From the NCBI GenBank assembly GCA_026414975.1, contig JAOAHZ010000006.1, forward strand, positions 62,001-126,000: DNA of 64,000 bases. The letters are read 5' to 3'. A model generated the notes under the pieces. That model did no database searches. It was given only the letters and a program-made list of their open reading frames with translations, and was not told where the DNA came from. The position numbers were made by a program, and so were the translations under genes. Within the stretch, counting starts at the first letter, position 1. Each line of letters begins with the position of its first letter. Origin of the DNA: Bacteroidia bacterium (GTDB lineage: Bacteria; Bacteroidota; Bacteroidia; SpSt-205). This document shows positions 16,455 to 25,658 of this stretch, piece after piece.

Positions 16455-17630
16455 ATGTTCCGTCCTCTGTTTGCTATACCTCGCCGAGATAAGCAGCGGG
16501 AATGGGTTTACTTTTGCGGACATTCCCTGGGTGCCCAGCCCAAGGCAGCTCCAAGTTATGTTCGGCGTGCCTTGGAGGAGTGGGCGTGGGAGGGGGTAGG
16601 AGCGTATTTTTCGCCAAGGGCTCACTGGGTAGATTATGCAGACAGGTTAAGAGCGAAGCTCGCCCCGCTGGTAGGAGCTTCTCCCGCTGCTATAGCTATT
16701 GCTCACACCCTGACGACCAATATTCACCTTCTTCTGGCGACCTTCTATCACCCTACGCCTCAGCGGTATTATATCCTCACTGAGCAGCAGCTTTTTCCTT
16801 CAGACCGGTATGTCCTTGAGAGCTGGGCTAAGCAGTATGGATACTCGGACGCTATTGTAGAGTTGCCCGAGCTTGTACCGTCTACTCAAGCCGTTCTCCA
16901 GGCGATTACTCGCTTGGGGGAGCGTTTGGCTGGCGTCTGGATGAGCGGCGTTCATTATCTGACAGGGCAAGCGTTTGACATACAAAAAATCACCGAGGCT
17001 GCTCATGCGGTGGGGGCGTGGGCAGGGTGGGATTTGGCTCATGCGGTGGGAAATGTCCCTTTGGCGCTGGAGAGATGGGGGGTAGACTTTGCTGTGTGGT
17101 GTAGCTATAAGTATTTGAATGCTGGTCCTGGCGCGGTGGGGGGGCTCTATATTCACCCAAACCATCATGAGCGAGGACCTTGTTGGGCTGGCTGGTGGGG
17201 TAATCGATTGGAGACCCGATTCCTCATGCGACCTCAGTTTGATCCTGTCCCCGATGCTCGGGCTTGGGTCCATAGCAATCCTTCTCCCTTGCTGCTGGGG
17301 GCTTTAGAAGCTAGCTTGGATATTTTTGCCCAACTACCTTTAGAGTTGTATTTTGAGCAAGTGCGAGCCTTTCATCACCGTCTGCGTCAGGGTCTGAGCG
17401 CTCTTCCTCATGTAGAGGTCCTCACCCCACCCGAAGCTCATGGAGCGCAGGTCTCTTTTCGGCTAAAAGTACAGTCCCCTAAGGCAGCGTTTGAATGGCT
17501 TTTAGAGGAGGGGTTCTGTATAGACTGGCGTGAGCCAGACATTCTGAGGGCGGCGCCTGTCGCTTTGTACAACCTTCCAGAAGAGATAGATGCGTTCGTA
17601 CAGGCCGTGGCTACTTTGCCTCATGACTGA
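16455..17630 (+). CDS. kynU: Kynureninase
   Basis: 391 residues. PLP enzyme cleaving kynurenine to anthranilate (or 3-hydroxykynurenine to 3-hydroxyanthranilate) plus alanine. Family motifs: YFCGHSLGAQPK near the start, GWDLAHAVGN with Asp193 and His196, and CSYKYLNAGPGAVGGLYIHP with Lys219 as PLP lysine. ATG 16455 is preferred to TTG 16440. Tryptophan 2,3-dioxygenase lies two genes downstream, so kynurenine pathway enzymes cluster here. No formamidase or monooxygenase is seen, so the end product is unresolved. Confidence 0.94.
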   Translation: MFRPLFAIPRRDKQREWVYFCGHSLGAQPKAAPSYVRRALEEWAWEGVGAYFSPRAHWVDYADRLRAKLAPLVGASPAAIAIAHTLTTNIHLLLATFYHPTPQRYYILTEQQLFPSDRYVLESWAKQYGYSDAIVELPELVPSTQAVLQAITRLGERLAGVWMSGVHYLTGQAFDIQKITEAAHAVGAWAGWDLAHAVGNVPLALERWGVDFAVWCSYKYLNAGPGAVGGLYIHPNHHERGPCWAGWWGNRLETRFLMRPQFDPVPDARAWVHSNPSPLLLGALEASLDIFAQLPLELYFEQVRAFHHRLRQGLSALPHVEVLTPPEAHGAQVSFRLKVQSPKAAFEWLLEEGFCIDWREPDILRAAPVALYNLPEEIDAFVQAVATLPHD

Positions 17631-19347
17631 GCTGCTTGGAGCTGGCCCCATTCGCTATCGCTTGTCTTGGGAACAGCCACCTCGCTACCTCTACCAAGTA
17701 GAGATAGAAGCTGAGCCCAGCAAAGGGAAATACACCGACTTCGCCATTCCTGCTTGGCGGCCAGGGCGTTATATCATCCAAAACTACGCTGGAGCTATTT
17801 CCCACTTTGCCGCCTACGATGAAGCGGGAAACCCCCTTTCTTGGCGGAAAATCACCAAAGACCGCTGGCGAGTCCCAAATCCGTCTCGGGGGCGGCTGAA
17901 GGTACGCTATCGCTTTTACGCAAGGCAGATAGATGCCGGCTCAAGTTATCTCTCAGAAGAGCTAGTGTATTTCAACCCTATAAACTTGCTGATGTATCTC
18001 CCAGGGCGTACTGAAGAGCCTTGTGAGCTGGAGCTCCTGAGCCTATCCAAGGATTGGGACGTAGCGACAGCCCTCCCCCGAAAAGGCGAATACCTGTTTT
18101 ACGCTCAGACCTACCATCATTTAGCCGATTCTCCTTTCCTGAGCGGTCCCTCGCTGCGCAGTGAAAAAACTACTTGCTGCGGAGCTACCCTGCATGTGCA
18201 TTTTTGGGGACGAGTAGGGGTACAGAATCTCAAAGGCTTCTTAGACGACCTATGTAAAATCGTTCAAACTCAGGTTCGTATATGGGGAACCCTGCCCCTT
18301 CAAGAATACCACTTCATCTATTTACTGGTTCCCTTTCAGATTCGTCATGCAGTGGAGCACGAGTACTCGGCTATGTTTGTTCTACCAGAGGAGGGGGCGG
18401 CTTCAGAGGAGGCGCTCAAGAGTTTCCTCGGTATATCGGCGCATGAGTTTTTCCACGTGTGGAATGTCAAGCGTCTGCGCCCCGAAGCTCTCGTACCATA
18501 CCAATACGACAGAGAGGTTTATACCAACCTTCACTGGCTAACTGAAGGCATCACAGACTACTACACGGCCGTAACCTTGGCCCGAGCTGGACTTATATCC
18601 CCAACCGACTACTGGCAGCGTCTCAGCGCTGAGCTGACGCAAATAGAAAACACCCACGCTTATCAGCTTTTTTCCCCGGCTGAGCTAAGCATAGATAGTT
18701 GGCTGGCTACCTCACCCTATCGTCCTGCGGTGTATCAGGGTTCTTTTTATGCAGCGGGTAAAAGAGTGGGCTTCCTTTTAGACATGCTTTTGCGCCGAGA
18801 GACCCATGGTCGGGTGAATCTGGATTCGCTCTTGCGCTATTTGTATCGCCGTTATTATGAGCGACGGGCCGGCATTCCCGAAGATGGGGTAGAGAAGGCC
18901 GCTATTCGGCTGGGGGGAGCGGCGTTTAGAGACTTCTTTAGGCGGTATGTGTGGGGCCGGGAAGCACCGGATTATGAGCGGTTACTCCAAGGGTTGCCTC
19001 TTCGGGTGGAGCGGCGGGTAACCCTCTATCCCGGCCTAGGGCGAATAGGTATCCTCCGAACAAGCCCCACTGAATCCAGCGGACTTCGTGTCCAAGAGGT
19101 TTTGCCCGAAAGCCTCGCTGACCGAATCGGGATAGAGAGCGGCGATGTGCTCCTTACGGTAGGCCAGTACGCAGCCGATGCCTTGCCTGCTGACTTTTGG
19201 GAAAAGTGTCAGGATGGAGAAAAAATCTCTTTGGGATGGAGTCGCGCCGGATTTCCGATGGAAGCAGAATTTTCTTATGAATACTCTCTACTGACCCGGC
19301 GTATCGTCATAGACATCTTCCCTATGCAAGACTCATTTGTGCCATAA
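17590..19347 (+). CDS. M61-family (glycyl) aminopeptidase with C-terminal PDZ domain
   Basis: 585 residues in the long form. N-terminal beta domain (about 20-190), gluzincin catalytic domain with HEFFH at residues 285-289 and zinc-ligand region WLTEGITDYY, then a PDZ domain (about 490-570, GRIGILRTSPTESSGLRVQEVLPESLADRIGIESGDVLLTV). The enzyme releases N-terminal residues from peptides. Two starts are possible: ATG 17590 gives a signal-like MRSYRPWLLCLM with 41 bp overlap of kynU, while ATG 17623 gives an 8 bp overlap and a cytosolic protein. Its place between two tryptophan-catabolic genes may be accidental. Confidence 0.88.
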   Translation: MRSYRPWLLCLMTELLGAGPIRYRLSWEQPPRYLYQVEIEAEPSKGKYTDFAIPAWRPGRYIIQNYAGAISHFAAYDEAGNPLSWRKITKDRWRVPNPSRGRLKVRYRFYARQIDAGSSYLSEELVYFNPINLLMYLPGRTEEPCELELLSLSKDWDVATALPRKGEYLFYAQTYHHLADSPFLSGPSLRSEKTTCCGATLHVHFWGRVGVQNLKGFLDDLCKIVQTQVRIWGTLPLQEYHFIYLLVPFQIRHAVEHEYSAMFVLPEEGAASEEALKSFLGISAHEFFHVWNVKRLRPEALVPYQYDREVYTNLHWLTEGITDYYTAVTLARAGLISPTDYWQRLSAELTQIENTHAYQLFSPAELSIDSWLATSPYRPAVYQGSFYAAGKRVGFLLDMLLRRETHGRVNLDSLLRYLYRRYYERRAGIPEDGVEKAAIRLGGAAFRDFFRRYVWGREAPDYERLLQGLPLRVERRVTLYPGLGRIGILRTSPTESSGLRVQEVLPESLADRIGIESGDVLLTVGQYAADALPADFWEKCQDGEKISLGWSRAGFPMEAEFSYEYSLLTRRIVIDIFPMQDSFVP

Positions 19348-19380
19348 TCGGCTCGCTGGGCTGAGTCTAGGGGCGTTTCT

Positions 19381-19388
19381 TATGTTTG
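19381..19388 (+). promoter_or_regulatory. Promoter -7 element of the tryptophan dioxygenase gene
   Basis: TATGTTTG ending 4 nt before ATG 19393. Confidence 0.65.
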
Positions 19389-19392
19389 TGAC

Positions 19393-20361
19393 ATGCAGGA
19401 GAAGTTAGAAGCTCTTCGGCGTAAATATAGCCTCCTCGGACAGGATATGGAGGCTTATTTGGAAGGGCTCCTGTACAGCCGTTCGCTCACTTACTGGGAC
19501 TACATAGAGCTGGATACCCTTCTCACGCTGCAGAAGCCTCGTACGGACTTTCCGGACGAAATCATATTCATTGTTTATCACCAGATTACTGAGCTTTACT
19601 TCAAGCTCGTCAAGGTTGAACTGGAGCTTCTTCTACAGGAGAGTTGGCAAGAGGAATCGCCCCTTATCAAGCGACTATCGCGGATCGTTAGCTATTTTCG
19701 GCATCTCTCGCATAGCTTTGAAATCATGATACACGGCATGGATTCACCCAACTTTCTCCGATTTCGTACGGCTCTCCTGCCCGCTAGTGGGTTTCAATCG
19801 GTGCAGTTTCGGGAAATAGAGCTATATTTCACAGGGCTGCGGCAGCTCTTAGCGCCTCATAAGAGAGAGATGGTCTGCGAAGACATCGCTCAGTTGTACG
19901 ACCACATATATTGGAAGTACGGGAACTTAGATAGCCGAACGGGTGAAAAGACTCTGACCTTACGGCTTTTTGAGCAGAAATACGATAATCATCTGTTGGA
20001 CATGGCGAGACGGCTATGGGGTAAAAATGTCAATGCTCGCTTAGAGGAAGCTCTCAGTCGGGGCCAAGCCACAGAGAAACTCATCCAAACCTGCCGGGAG
20101 GTGGATGTACAGGTCAATATTCACTGGCGCTTGGTGCATTTGCGGACGGCGTCCTATTATCTCAAGAGGGAGGAAGGGGCTATACCCTCTACGGGCGGGA
20201 CCAACTGGCAGAAGTATCTTCCACCGTACAATCAGGGAATCCAGTTTTTTCCCAGCTTATGGTCCGAGCAGGAGCGAGCGGAATGGGGGCGTGGGAGCTT
20301 TTTGGAGCGATACGAGAAGGAAGTAGAAGGTTACTGGCGAACAAGAAGCGCTACGGCATAG
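19393..20361 (+). CDS. Tryptophan 2,3-dioxygenase
   Basis: 322 residues. Heme enzyme opening the indole ring of L-tryptophan to N-formylkynurenine. Signatures: DEIIFIVYHQITELYFKLVKVELELLL (with the distal-site histidine), HSFEIMIHGMDSPNFLRFRTALLPASGFQS and the C-terminal YKLR-like helices with HLRTASYYL. Slightly longer than many bacterial members. It has its own promoter and the 3' end overlaps convergent ispF by 31 bp. Confidence 0.93.
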   Translation: MQEKLEALRRKYSLLGQDMEAYLEGLLYSRSLTYWDYIELDTLLTLQKPRTDFPDEIIFIVYHQITELYFKLVKVELELLLQESWQEESPLIKRLSRIVSYFRHLSHSFEIMIHGMDSPNFLRFRTALLPASGFQSVQFREIELYFTGLRQLLAPHKREMVCEDIAQLYDHIYWKYGNLDSRTGEKTLTLRLFEQKYDNHLLDMARRLWGKNVNARLEEALSRGQATEKLIQTCREVDVQVNIHWRLVHLRTASYYLKREEGAIPSTGGTNWQKYLPPYNQGIQFFPSLWSEQERAEWGRGSFLERYEKEVEGYWRTRSATA

Positions 20362-20810
20362 GCTGCAATTCCCTCAGCCCGTCCGAGGGCTCCCATACCT
20401 TCTGGCGTTGTGGCCTTAATGCTCACTTGGTCAGGGGCAACGCCAAGGGTCTCTGCTATCGCTTGACGCATAGATGGGTAGTACGGACTCAGGCGGGGTA
20501 CTTGGGCAATCAGCACCGAATCTATATTGACGATAGTCCAGCCTGCTACGCTGAGTCGCTTTTGCACCGCCTTCAGCAGAAGTCTTGAGTCTAAGTCCTT
20601 ATAAGCAGGGTCCGAAGGTGGAAAGTGCTGCCCGATATCCCCTTCTCCCGCTGCGCCTAATAAGGCATCGCAGATCGCATGTAAGAGAACATCCGCGTCC
20701 GAATGTCCTTGTAGGCCTCGCTCATAGGGGATTGTAACTCCACCGAGGCGCAGCGGTCGTCCATCGGTAAATTTGTGAGCGTCGTAGCCTAACCCGATGC
20801 GCAGGTTCAT
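20331..20810 (-). CDS. ispF: 2-C-methyl-D-erythritol 2,4-cyclodiphosphate synthase
   Basis: 159 residues. MEP-pathway isoprenoid enzyme. Zinc ligands lie in GLGYDAHKF (Asp10, His12) and HSDADVLLHAICDALLGA; GDIGQHFPPSDPAYKDLDS and SIKATTPEGMGALGR complete the family pattern. The upstream element is the imperfect CATATTTG at 20825-20818, 7 nt before the start. The gene is divergent from the DUF4271 gene, whose proposed start overlaps it by 14 bp. Confidence 0.96.
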   Translation of the reverse strand: MNLRIGLGYDAHKFTDGRPLRLGGVTIPYERGLQGHSDADVLLHAICDALLGAAGEGDIGQHFPPSDPAYKDLDSRLLLKAVQKRLSVAGWTIVNIDSVLIAQVPRLSPYYPSMRQAIAETLGVAPDQVSIKATTPEGMGALGRAEGIAAYAVALLVRQ

Positions 20811-21873
20811 AAGCCTTCAAATATGCACCGCTTTAGCTCAAGGCGTTGTCTCTCCTGTGGCTTTTCTGCCTGAGAGTGCTATATCGCAGGGTTACCGAGT
20901 CATAGCCGAAGTTAGCCGGGGATGGGTAGGTCCTACCCTGCCGTTTTATGAACCTGGCTCATGGAGGCTTTCTCAGAGCTTGAAACTCCAAACGGACTCC
21001 GTCATCTTGTACATAGAGGGAGCTGTAGGGAAAGTCTCGGTATATCAAGACAAACGACTTCTATGGCGAGGGGAACATCCAACCCTTTGGATACCGCTTA
21101 TAGGACGGGGGACCATCAGACTCCAAATCAAAGGCGAAACGGGAGGTATTACGGGAGGCATATATCTATTAGCTCGCTCTGATACGCAGGCTTGGCCAAG
21201 AGAGCCTTATCCGCCGCCTGTCCCCTTATGCAAGACTCCTTCTCTGAGGCTAAATTCTCAAGAGGCCCTAAGCCTCAGCCCTCTGAATAGAACATCTGGC
21301 CTTTGCGTGGGATATGATTTTTACCCACCCGCACGAATACAAAAAGCTCTACTCAACCGCCAACATTCCCTGAGCCAGCTTTCCTCCTCGCCAGCGGATT
21401 CGGCCTCAAACCAGCCTCTTTCTCAGTCTGCCTTTGTACTGATGGCGGTTGGCTTAGCTCTATTGAGCGCAGCTTTGCCGAGTATTTATGAAGGTTTTTG
21501 GAAAGGGATGTATGCGTCTGTACCTTCAGGTCCGATAGAAGCTCTGTTGAGCTTGCTGTGGATAAGTATAGGAATACTCATGGCGGCTATGTGTATGAGA
21601 GCTACGGGGGTTTTTTGGTTGTTCTTAGGGTTTATGGTGATAGAAAGTCTGACGCTGAGATACTTTTTGCGACGCCTTGAATGGGTCTGGCAAAGCTGGC
21701 TTCTACCTACTGGGTTGATTCTAATAGTGAGCTTCCTTGCGCCTAAATATGTCTTTTGGAGCTTAGTAGCGCTGTGGGCTTTGCGAGCTTTGCGCCTCAT
21801 CTTATATTTTCCGAGACTTACCTACCTTTGCACAGGTGAAGCCTTTTTAGCCATCCTTTTGATAAGCCCATGA
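20797..21873 (+). CDS. Membrane protein with C-terminal DUF4271 domain
   Basis: 358 residues. An N-terminal exported region with possible beta structure (about 25-150) is followed by several membrane helices from about residue 205. The end FPRLTYLCTGEAFLAILLISP matches the close of DUF4271, a family usually next to hemD in Bacteroidota. Molecular role unknown. The start is uncertain because the ATG at 20797 lies inside the ispF start region. The stop overlaps hemD by 4 bp. Confidence 0.7.
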   Translation: MRRFISLQICTALAQGVVSPVAFLPESAISQGYRVIAEVSRGWVGPTLPFYEPGSWRLSQSLKLQTDSVILYIEGAVGKVSVYQDKRLLWRGEHPTLWIPLIGRGTIRLQIKGETGGITGGIYLLARSDTQAWPREPYPPPVPLCKTPSLRLNSQEALSLSPLNRTSGLCVGYDFYPPARIQKALLNRQHSLSQLSSSPADSASNQPLSQSAFVLMAVGLALLSAALPSIYEGFWKGMYASVPSGPIEALLSLLWISIGILMAAMCMRATGVFWLFLGFMVIESLTLRYFLRRLEWVWQSWLLPTGLILIVSFLAPKYVFWSLVALWALRALRLILYFPRLTYLCTGEAFLAILLISP

Positions 21874-22643
21874 AGCGAGTTCGCCACATTCTTATTTTGC
21901 TGCCGCCCCCTCCCTCGGACTCACCTTACTACGAGCTGGCTCGCTCATGGAAGTTGGAAATCCATTTTGCCAACCTTGTGGAAATACAAGGGCTTACTCT
22001 GCCTGAGTTTCGTGAGCAAGGTACGAGTCCTTTAGACTACAATACTTACATCTTCACGGGGAAGCAGGCGATTGACCACTTTTTCCGCCTGATGCAGGAA
22101 ATGCGGTTAGACATACCTGCGGATAGTCGCTTTTTATGCGTAGGTGAGGCGGTGGCTCAGCATCTTTTTCAATACATAACCGGGGCTATGCGTCGTCGCA
22201 CCTATGCTCAAGCGCAAACCTTGAACGATTTGATTCCTTATATGAGAAAGCACCCATCGGCGAAGTACCTGTATGTCGGAGGTGGCGTAGCACCTCTGCA
22301 GTTCTTTGAAGAAGCGGCCCGGTATGGCTTGTCTTTGGGGATTATACGGGTCTACCATGTGTCGTATGTTCCCCTCCCAGAATCTTTGAGAAAAAAGCGT
22401 TTTGACTTGATAGCATTTCCCTCTGTGAGCAGTGTTATGGCATGGAAAAAGCTTTATCCGGCTTATGAGCAGAAAGACACGGCGATTTTGGCTTTCGGTT
22501 TAGACACGAAGCGTATCGCAGAGAACGAAGGATTTCAGGTGTCGGATTATGCACCTCGTGAAGGGGTAGGGTCGTTGTTAGGGCTACTTTCAGAGTACCT
22601 TCGTTCCCAGTCGGCTCGTCGTGGGTCTATTTCTTCAGGGTAA
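21870..22643 (+). CDS. hemD: Uroporphyrinogen-III synthase
   Basis: 257 residues. Cyclises hydroxymethylbilane to uroporphyrinogen III in tetrapyrrole synthesis. The divergent HemD two-lobed pattern is visible: YNTYIFTGKQAIDHFF and RFLCVGEAVAQHL in one lobe, KYLYVGGGVAP and FDLIAFPSVSSVMAWKKLYP with AFGLDTKRIAENEGF in the other. ATGA overlap with the DUF4271 gene. In Bacteroidota hemD often sits directly upstream of the por/gld genes, as here. Confidence 0.88.
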   Translation: MKRVRHILILLPPPPSDSPYYELARSWKLEIHFANLVEIQGLTLPEFREQGTSPLDYNTYIFTGKQAIDHFFRLMQEMRLDIPADSRFLCVGEAVAQHLFQYITGAMRRRTYAQAQTLNDLIPYMRKHPSAKYLYVGGGVAPLQFFEEAARYGLSLGIIRVYHVSYVPLPESLRKKRFDLIAFPSVSSVMAWKKLYPAYEQKDTAILAFGLDTKRIAENEGFQVSDYAPREGVGSLLGLLSEYLRSQSARRGSISSG

Positions 22644-22673
22644 GGCATGGACTTGCTTTTTCTGAAAACTCCT

Positions 22674-22681
22674 TATGTTTG
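22674..22681 (+). promoter_or_regulatory. Promoter -7 element of porP
   Basis: TATGTTTG ending 4 nt before GTG 22686. It lies within a longer open frame from 22647, so that frame is not the gene start. Confidence 0.65.
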
Positions 22682-22685
22682 CGTG

Positions 22686-23615
22686 GTGCGGCTTCGTTGG
22701 TTACTTCTTAGCCTAACTGGGTTGCTCTGGGCCCAGCAGGACCCTCAGTTTACCCAGTACATGTATAATCGTTTTGGGCTAAATCCTGCCGCGGCTGGCT
22801 ATGCCGGGGCCTGGCAGGTGGTAGGTTTGGGGCGCCTCCAGTGGATAGGGATTGATGGGCATCCAAATACTTTTGCTGTAAATGCCCATACCCCTGTTAC
22901 ATTTCTTCGGGGAGGGGTCGGGCTACACCTCATGGGCGATCAGATAGGTCCTTTCAGAACAGCGGATATTAAGGCAGCGTATGCGTTTCGGTTGCCTATA
23001 GGGGGAGGCGGTTCGTTCCTTCAACTTGGTATAGCAGGGGGCATTCTTAGCAAATCTTTAGACGGAGCTTCCCTCCGACCTGAGCAGATTCCAGATCCTA
23101 CCCTTTTCAACAGATCGTCTAATTTGACTGTTCCCGATTTGGCTGCCGGCCTATATTTTACTCTCCCCGAGGATAAGTTCTACTTCGGTGTCTCTGCTAC
23201 GCATCTCACTGAACCCTCCTTAAAGGACTTTACCTCTACGGGGAGAAGTCGAATCCCTCGGCACTTCTATGCAACAGCGGGATACACTGCTCGTCTCTCA
23301 GAGACGATAGAACTCATGCCCTCTGCTTTTTTCAAGCTTGCTGAGACTCAGTATATGGTCGAGGGGAATCTCTCCCTGCGAGTGCAGCCTGTCGTAATCG
23401 GTGCATCTTACAGGTTGGGAGATGCGGTTTGTGCTCTGTTAGGATTGCAAGCAACCGAGGCTCTCTTTATAGGGTATTCATATGATTACACGCTTTCGCG
23501 TTTAGGTGCAGTCACGACCGGTTCGCATGAGCTGGTGCTGGTCTACACATTCGCCCCAGCGTTTCGTCTTATTCCTCCCGACTTAGGAGTCCGAGACAAA
23601 AAAGACTTCCGATAA
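22686..23615 (+). CDS. PorP/SprF-family outer-membrane protein
   Basis: 309 residues. PorP-type beta-barrel of the type IX secretion/gliding apparatus. Signal peptide VRLRWLLLSLTGLLWAQ, then the family opening QDPQFTQYMYNRFGLNPAAAGYAG. Family blocks continue with GVGLHLMGDQIGPF and LPEDKFYFGVSATHL, ending in LVYTFAPAFRLIPP. PorP/SprF proteins anchor or export type IX components. The start is corrected from ATG 22647 to GTG 22686 using the promoter element and the signal peptide (GTG 22683 is also possible). It is followed by gldK. Confidence 0.92.
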   Translation: MRLRWLLLSLTGLLWAQQDPQFTQYMYNRFGLNPAAAGYAGAWQVVGLGRLQWIGIDGHPNTFAVNAHTPVTFLRGGVGLHLMGDQIGPFRTADIKAAYAFRLPIGGGGSFLQLGIAGGILSKSLDGASLRPEQIPDPTLFNRSSNLTVPDLAAGLYFTLPEDKFYFGVSATHLTEPSLKDFTSTGRSRIPRHFYATAGYTARLSETIELMPSAFFKLAETQYMVEGNLSLRVQPVVIGASYRLGDAVCALLGLQATEALFIGYSYDYTLSRLGAVTTGSHELVLVYTFAPAFRLIPPDLGVRDKKDFR

Positions 23616-23645
23616 TGAATAGACTTGCAGTTATGAGAATAGCCG

Positions 23646-23653
23646 TATATTTG
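23646..23653 (+). promoter_or_regulatory. Promoter of gldKLMN
   Basis: TATATTTG with a TTG (23625-23627) 18 bp upstream, fitting the -33/-7 arrangement of Bacteroidota sigma factor promoters. ATG 23675 follows after 21 nt, so a leader of roughly 15 nt is expected. Confidence 0.65.
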
Positions 23654-23674
23654 CCCCGAACAGTAACAAAGGCT

Positions 23675-24748
23675 ATGCGTGTGGGTAGATTAATACCGAT
23701 TTTGGCAGCCTTAGTTGTCGTCGCATGTGGTGGCGGCCAAACAGGTGCTCGCGGCGAGCTAACTGGCGTCAAAGGACGCCCTAAATGGGACAATCCAGTT
23801 CCATACGGAATGGTTACCATACCGGCTGGAACATTTCACATGGGAAACAACGAGCAAGATGTGAACTATTCGCAGAATGCTCGCATTCGCCAAATAACTA
23901 TGAGCTCATTCCACATAGATGATACTGAAATCTCAAATAACGAGTATAGGCAGTTTGTAGATGAAGTGGTGGCTGGCTCTGAAAATGCCTTTGCTGATAG
24001 TGTGTTCTCTTTCATGGAGAGGTACTATGACAAAAAGATCGCTAATCAAGAGGAGTACTTGCGCCTCGTCCTTCCTGATACGCAAGCCTGGAATAGAGAC
24101 TTTGGTAATTTTGTATACAATGAGCCGCTTGTAGAAAACTACTATTGGCACCCTGCTTTCGATGATTACCCCGTAGTTGCGGTCAGGTGGTATGCAGCCC
24201 AGGCTTTCTGCTATTGGCGCACCTTGTTCTACAACAAGTATCGAGCTGAGAGGGAGCTGCCTCCCATCCCTCGTATGCGCCTGCCCACTGAAGCCGAATG
24301 GGAATACGCTGCTCGTGGCGGATATGAACATAAAATCTACCCATGGCTTGGCCCTTATACGCGTAACTCCAAGGGTTGCCCTTTAGCTAACTTCAAGCCC
24401 GGCCGAGGCGACTACATAGCAGACGGATTTGAATACACGGCCCCAGTCAAGTCTTACTTTCCCAATGACTATGGTCTATATCACACGGTTGGTAATGTCG
24501 CCGAATGGTGTGAGGATGATTTTGAAGAAACTGGCCCAATCGCCTATACGCATGATATCAACCCCGTCTATCGTAGTCCTCGCAAACAAGAACGAAGGCG
24601 AGTGGTGGTTCGGGGTGGAGGATGGAATGATATTGCATACTTCTTATCCGTGGGTACTCGGGACTACGAATACGCTGATACGATGATGTCGCACATCGGC
24701 TTTAGATGTGCCTTGTCGGTCATCGGTCGTTCTGGGGCTATGCGATAA
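23675..24748 (+). CDS. gldK: Gliding/type IX secretion lipoprotein GldK (PorK)
   Basis: 357 residues. MRVGRLIPILAALVVVAC is a lipoprotein signal. The mature part is the formylglycine-generating-enzyme-like fold used structurally in GldK/PorK: GMVTIPAGTFHMGNNEQD, ISNNEYRQFVDEV, MRLPTEAEWEYAARGG, GNVAEWCEDDF, VVRGGGWND and HIGFRCA. GldK and GldN form the periplasmic ring of the type IX machine. The start is set at 23675, not 23615, since the promoter lies between the two. Confidence 0.94.
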   Translation: MRVGRLIPILAALVVVACGGGQTGARGELTGVKGRPKWDNPVPYGMVTIPAGTFHMGNNEQDVNYSQNARIRQITMSSFHIDDTEISNNEYRQFVDEVVAGSENAFADSVFSFMERYYDKKIANQEEYLRLVLPDTQAWNRDFGNFVYNEPLVENYYWHPAFDDYPVVAVRWYAAQAFCYWRTLFYNKYRAERELPPIPRMRLPTEAEWEYAARGGYEHKIYPWLGPYTRNSKGCPLANFKPGRGDYIADGFEYTAPVKSYFPNDYGLYHTVGNVAEWCEDDFEETGPIAYTHDINPVYRSPRKQERRRVVVRGGGWNDIAYFLSVGTRDYEYADTMMSHIGFRCALSVIGRSGAMR

Positions 24749-24796
24749 CCTAATCCCTATCTTGCTGTGAGAAACCGTTCCAAACTATAATGACTT

Positions 24797-25651
24797 ATGG
24801 CAACCAAAAAACAAGGAGCCTTTGACGCCCTTCTGAGGTCAAGAGGCTATCGTATCGCAATGAAGTACCTATATGCATGGGGTGCTTCAGTGGTTATTAT
24901 TGGGGCTCTCTTCAAAATCCTCCACCTCCCAGGGGCCAATGAAATGCTAATCGTTGGACTGGGTACGGAGGCTGCTGTGTTCTTTGTCTCTGGCCTGGAA
25001 CCCCTTCCAGAGGATGAACGCCACTGGGATTGGTCTAAGGTATTTCCTCAGTTGAAGGAGGATTCAGAGGAAGATGCGGTAGATGTGGCTTTGGGCTTGG
25101 GTGGGGGGCCTGGCGCGCTAGTTCCTGGGTTGGGTCCAGGCATCAAATCGTTGCAAGAGAGCAGTCTGACCCCAGACTTATTAGAGCAGTTGGCCTCCTC
25201 TATTGAAGGTCTCAGGGTGAGCGTTACAAGCCTCACTGACATAACGGATGCAGCTGTTGCCACGAATGAGTTCGCTCAAAAAGTCCGGGAGGCTTCTGTG
25301 AGAGTGGAGCAGCTTTCTCAAAGCTATGCCGTCACGGCTGATGCAATGTCCAAGATAGCTTCCTCTTTTGGAGACATCCAGAGCTATCAGGTGCAGATAA
25401 AAAATCTATCCCACACCATATCTCAGCTCAATACGGTCTATGAAAACGAGCTTCAGGAAATGCAAAAACATATCGCTGCGATCGGCCGCTTCTATGGTGG
25501 GCTTGGTCGCGTCCTCTCTAGTATGGAAGCTACAGCTGGAGACGCTGAACAGCTCCATAAAGAACTCATAGGGCTCAATAACAATCTCCGTGGGCTAAAT
25601 GCGGTGTATGGCGGAATGCTATCTGGTATCTCGACAGCCCTTCAAAGGTAG
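24797..25651 (+). CDS. gldL: Gliding/type IX secretion motor protein GldL (PorL)
   Basis: 284 residues. Two N-terminal membrane helices (YLYAWGASVVIIGALFKIL and MLIVGLGTEAAVFFVSGLEPLP) include the conserved glutamate used by the proton-driven motor. The rest is a cytoplasmic helical tail with coiled coil (LTDITDAAVATNEFAQKVREASVRVEQL). It pairs with GldM. It follows gldK after 48 bp with no clear terminator or promoter. Longer than some homologues because of a Gly/Pro-rich linker near residues 95-115. Confidence 0.94.
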   Translation: MATKKQGAFDALLRSRGYRIAMKYLYAWGASVVIIGALFKILHLPGANEMLIVGLGTEAAVFFVSGLEPLPEDERHWDWSKVFPQLKEDSEEDAVDVALGLGGGPGALVPGLGPGIKSLQESSLTPDLLEQLASSIEGLRVSVTSLTDITDAAVATNEFAQKVREASVRVEQLSQSYAVTADAMSKIASSFGDIQSYQVQIKNLSHTISQLNTVYENELQEMQKHIAAIGRFYGGLGRVLSSMEATAGDAEQLHKELIGLNNNLRGLNAVYGGMLSGISTALQR

Positions 25652-25658
25652 TTAGGGT

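Noticed and set aside
22647-22685. PorP start at ATG 22647
   Set aside because: The signal peptide begins later and the promoter element lies inside this segment.
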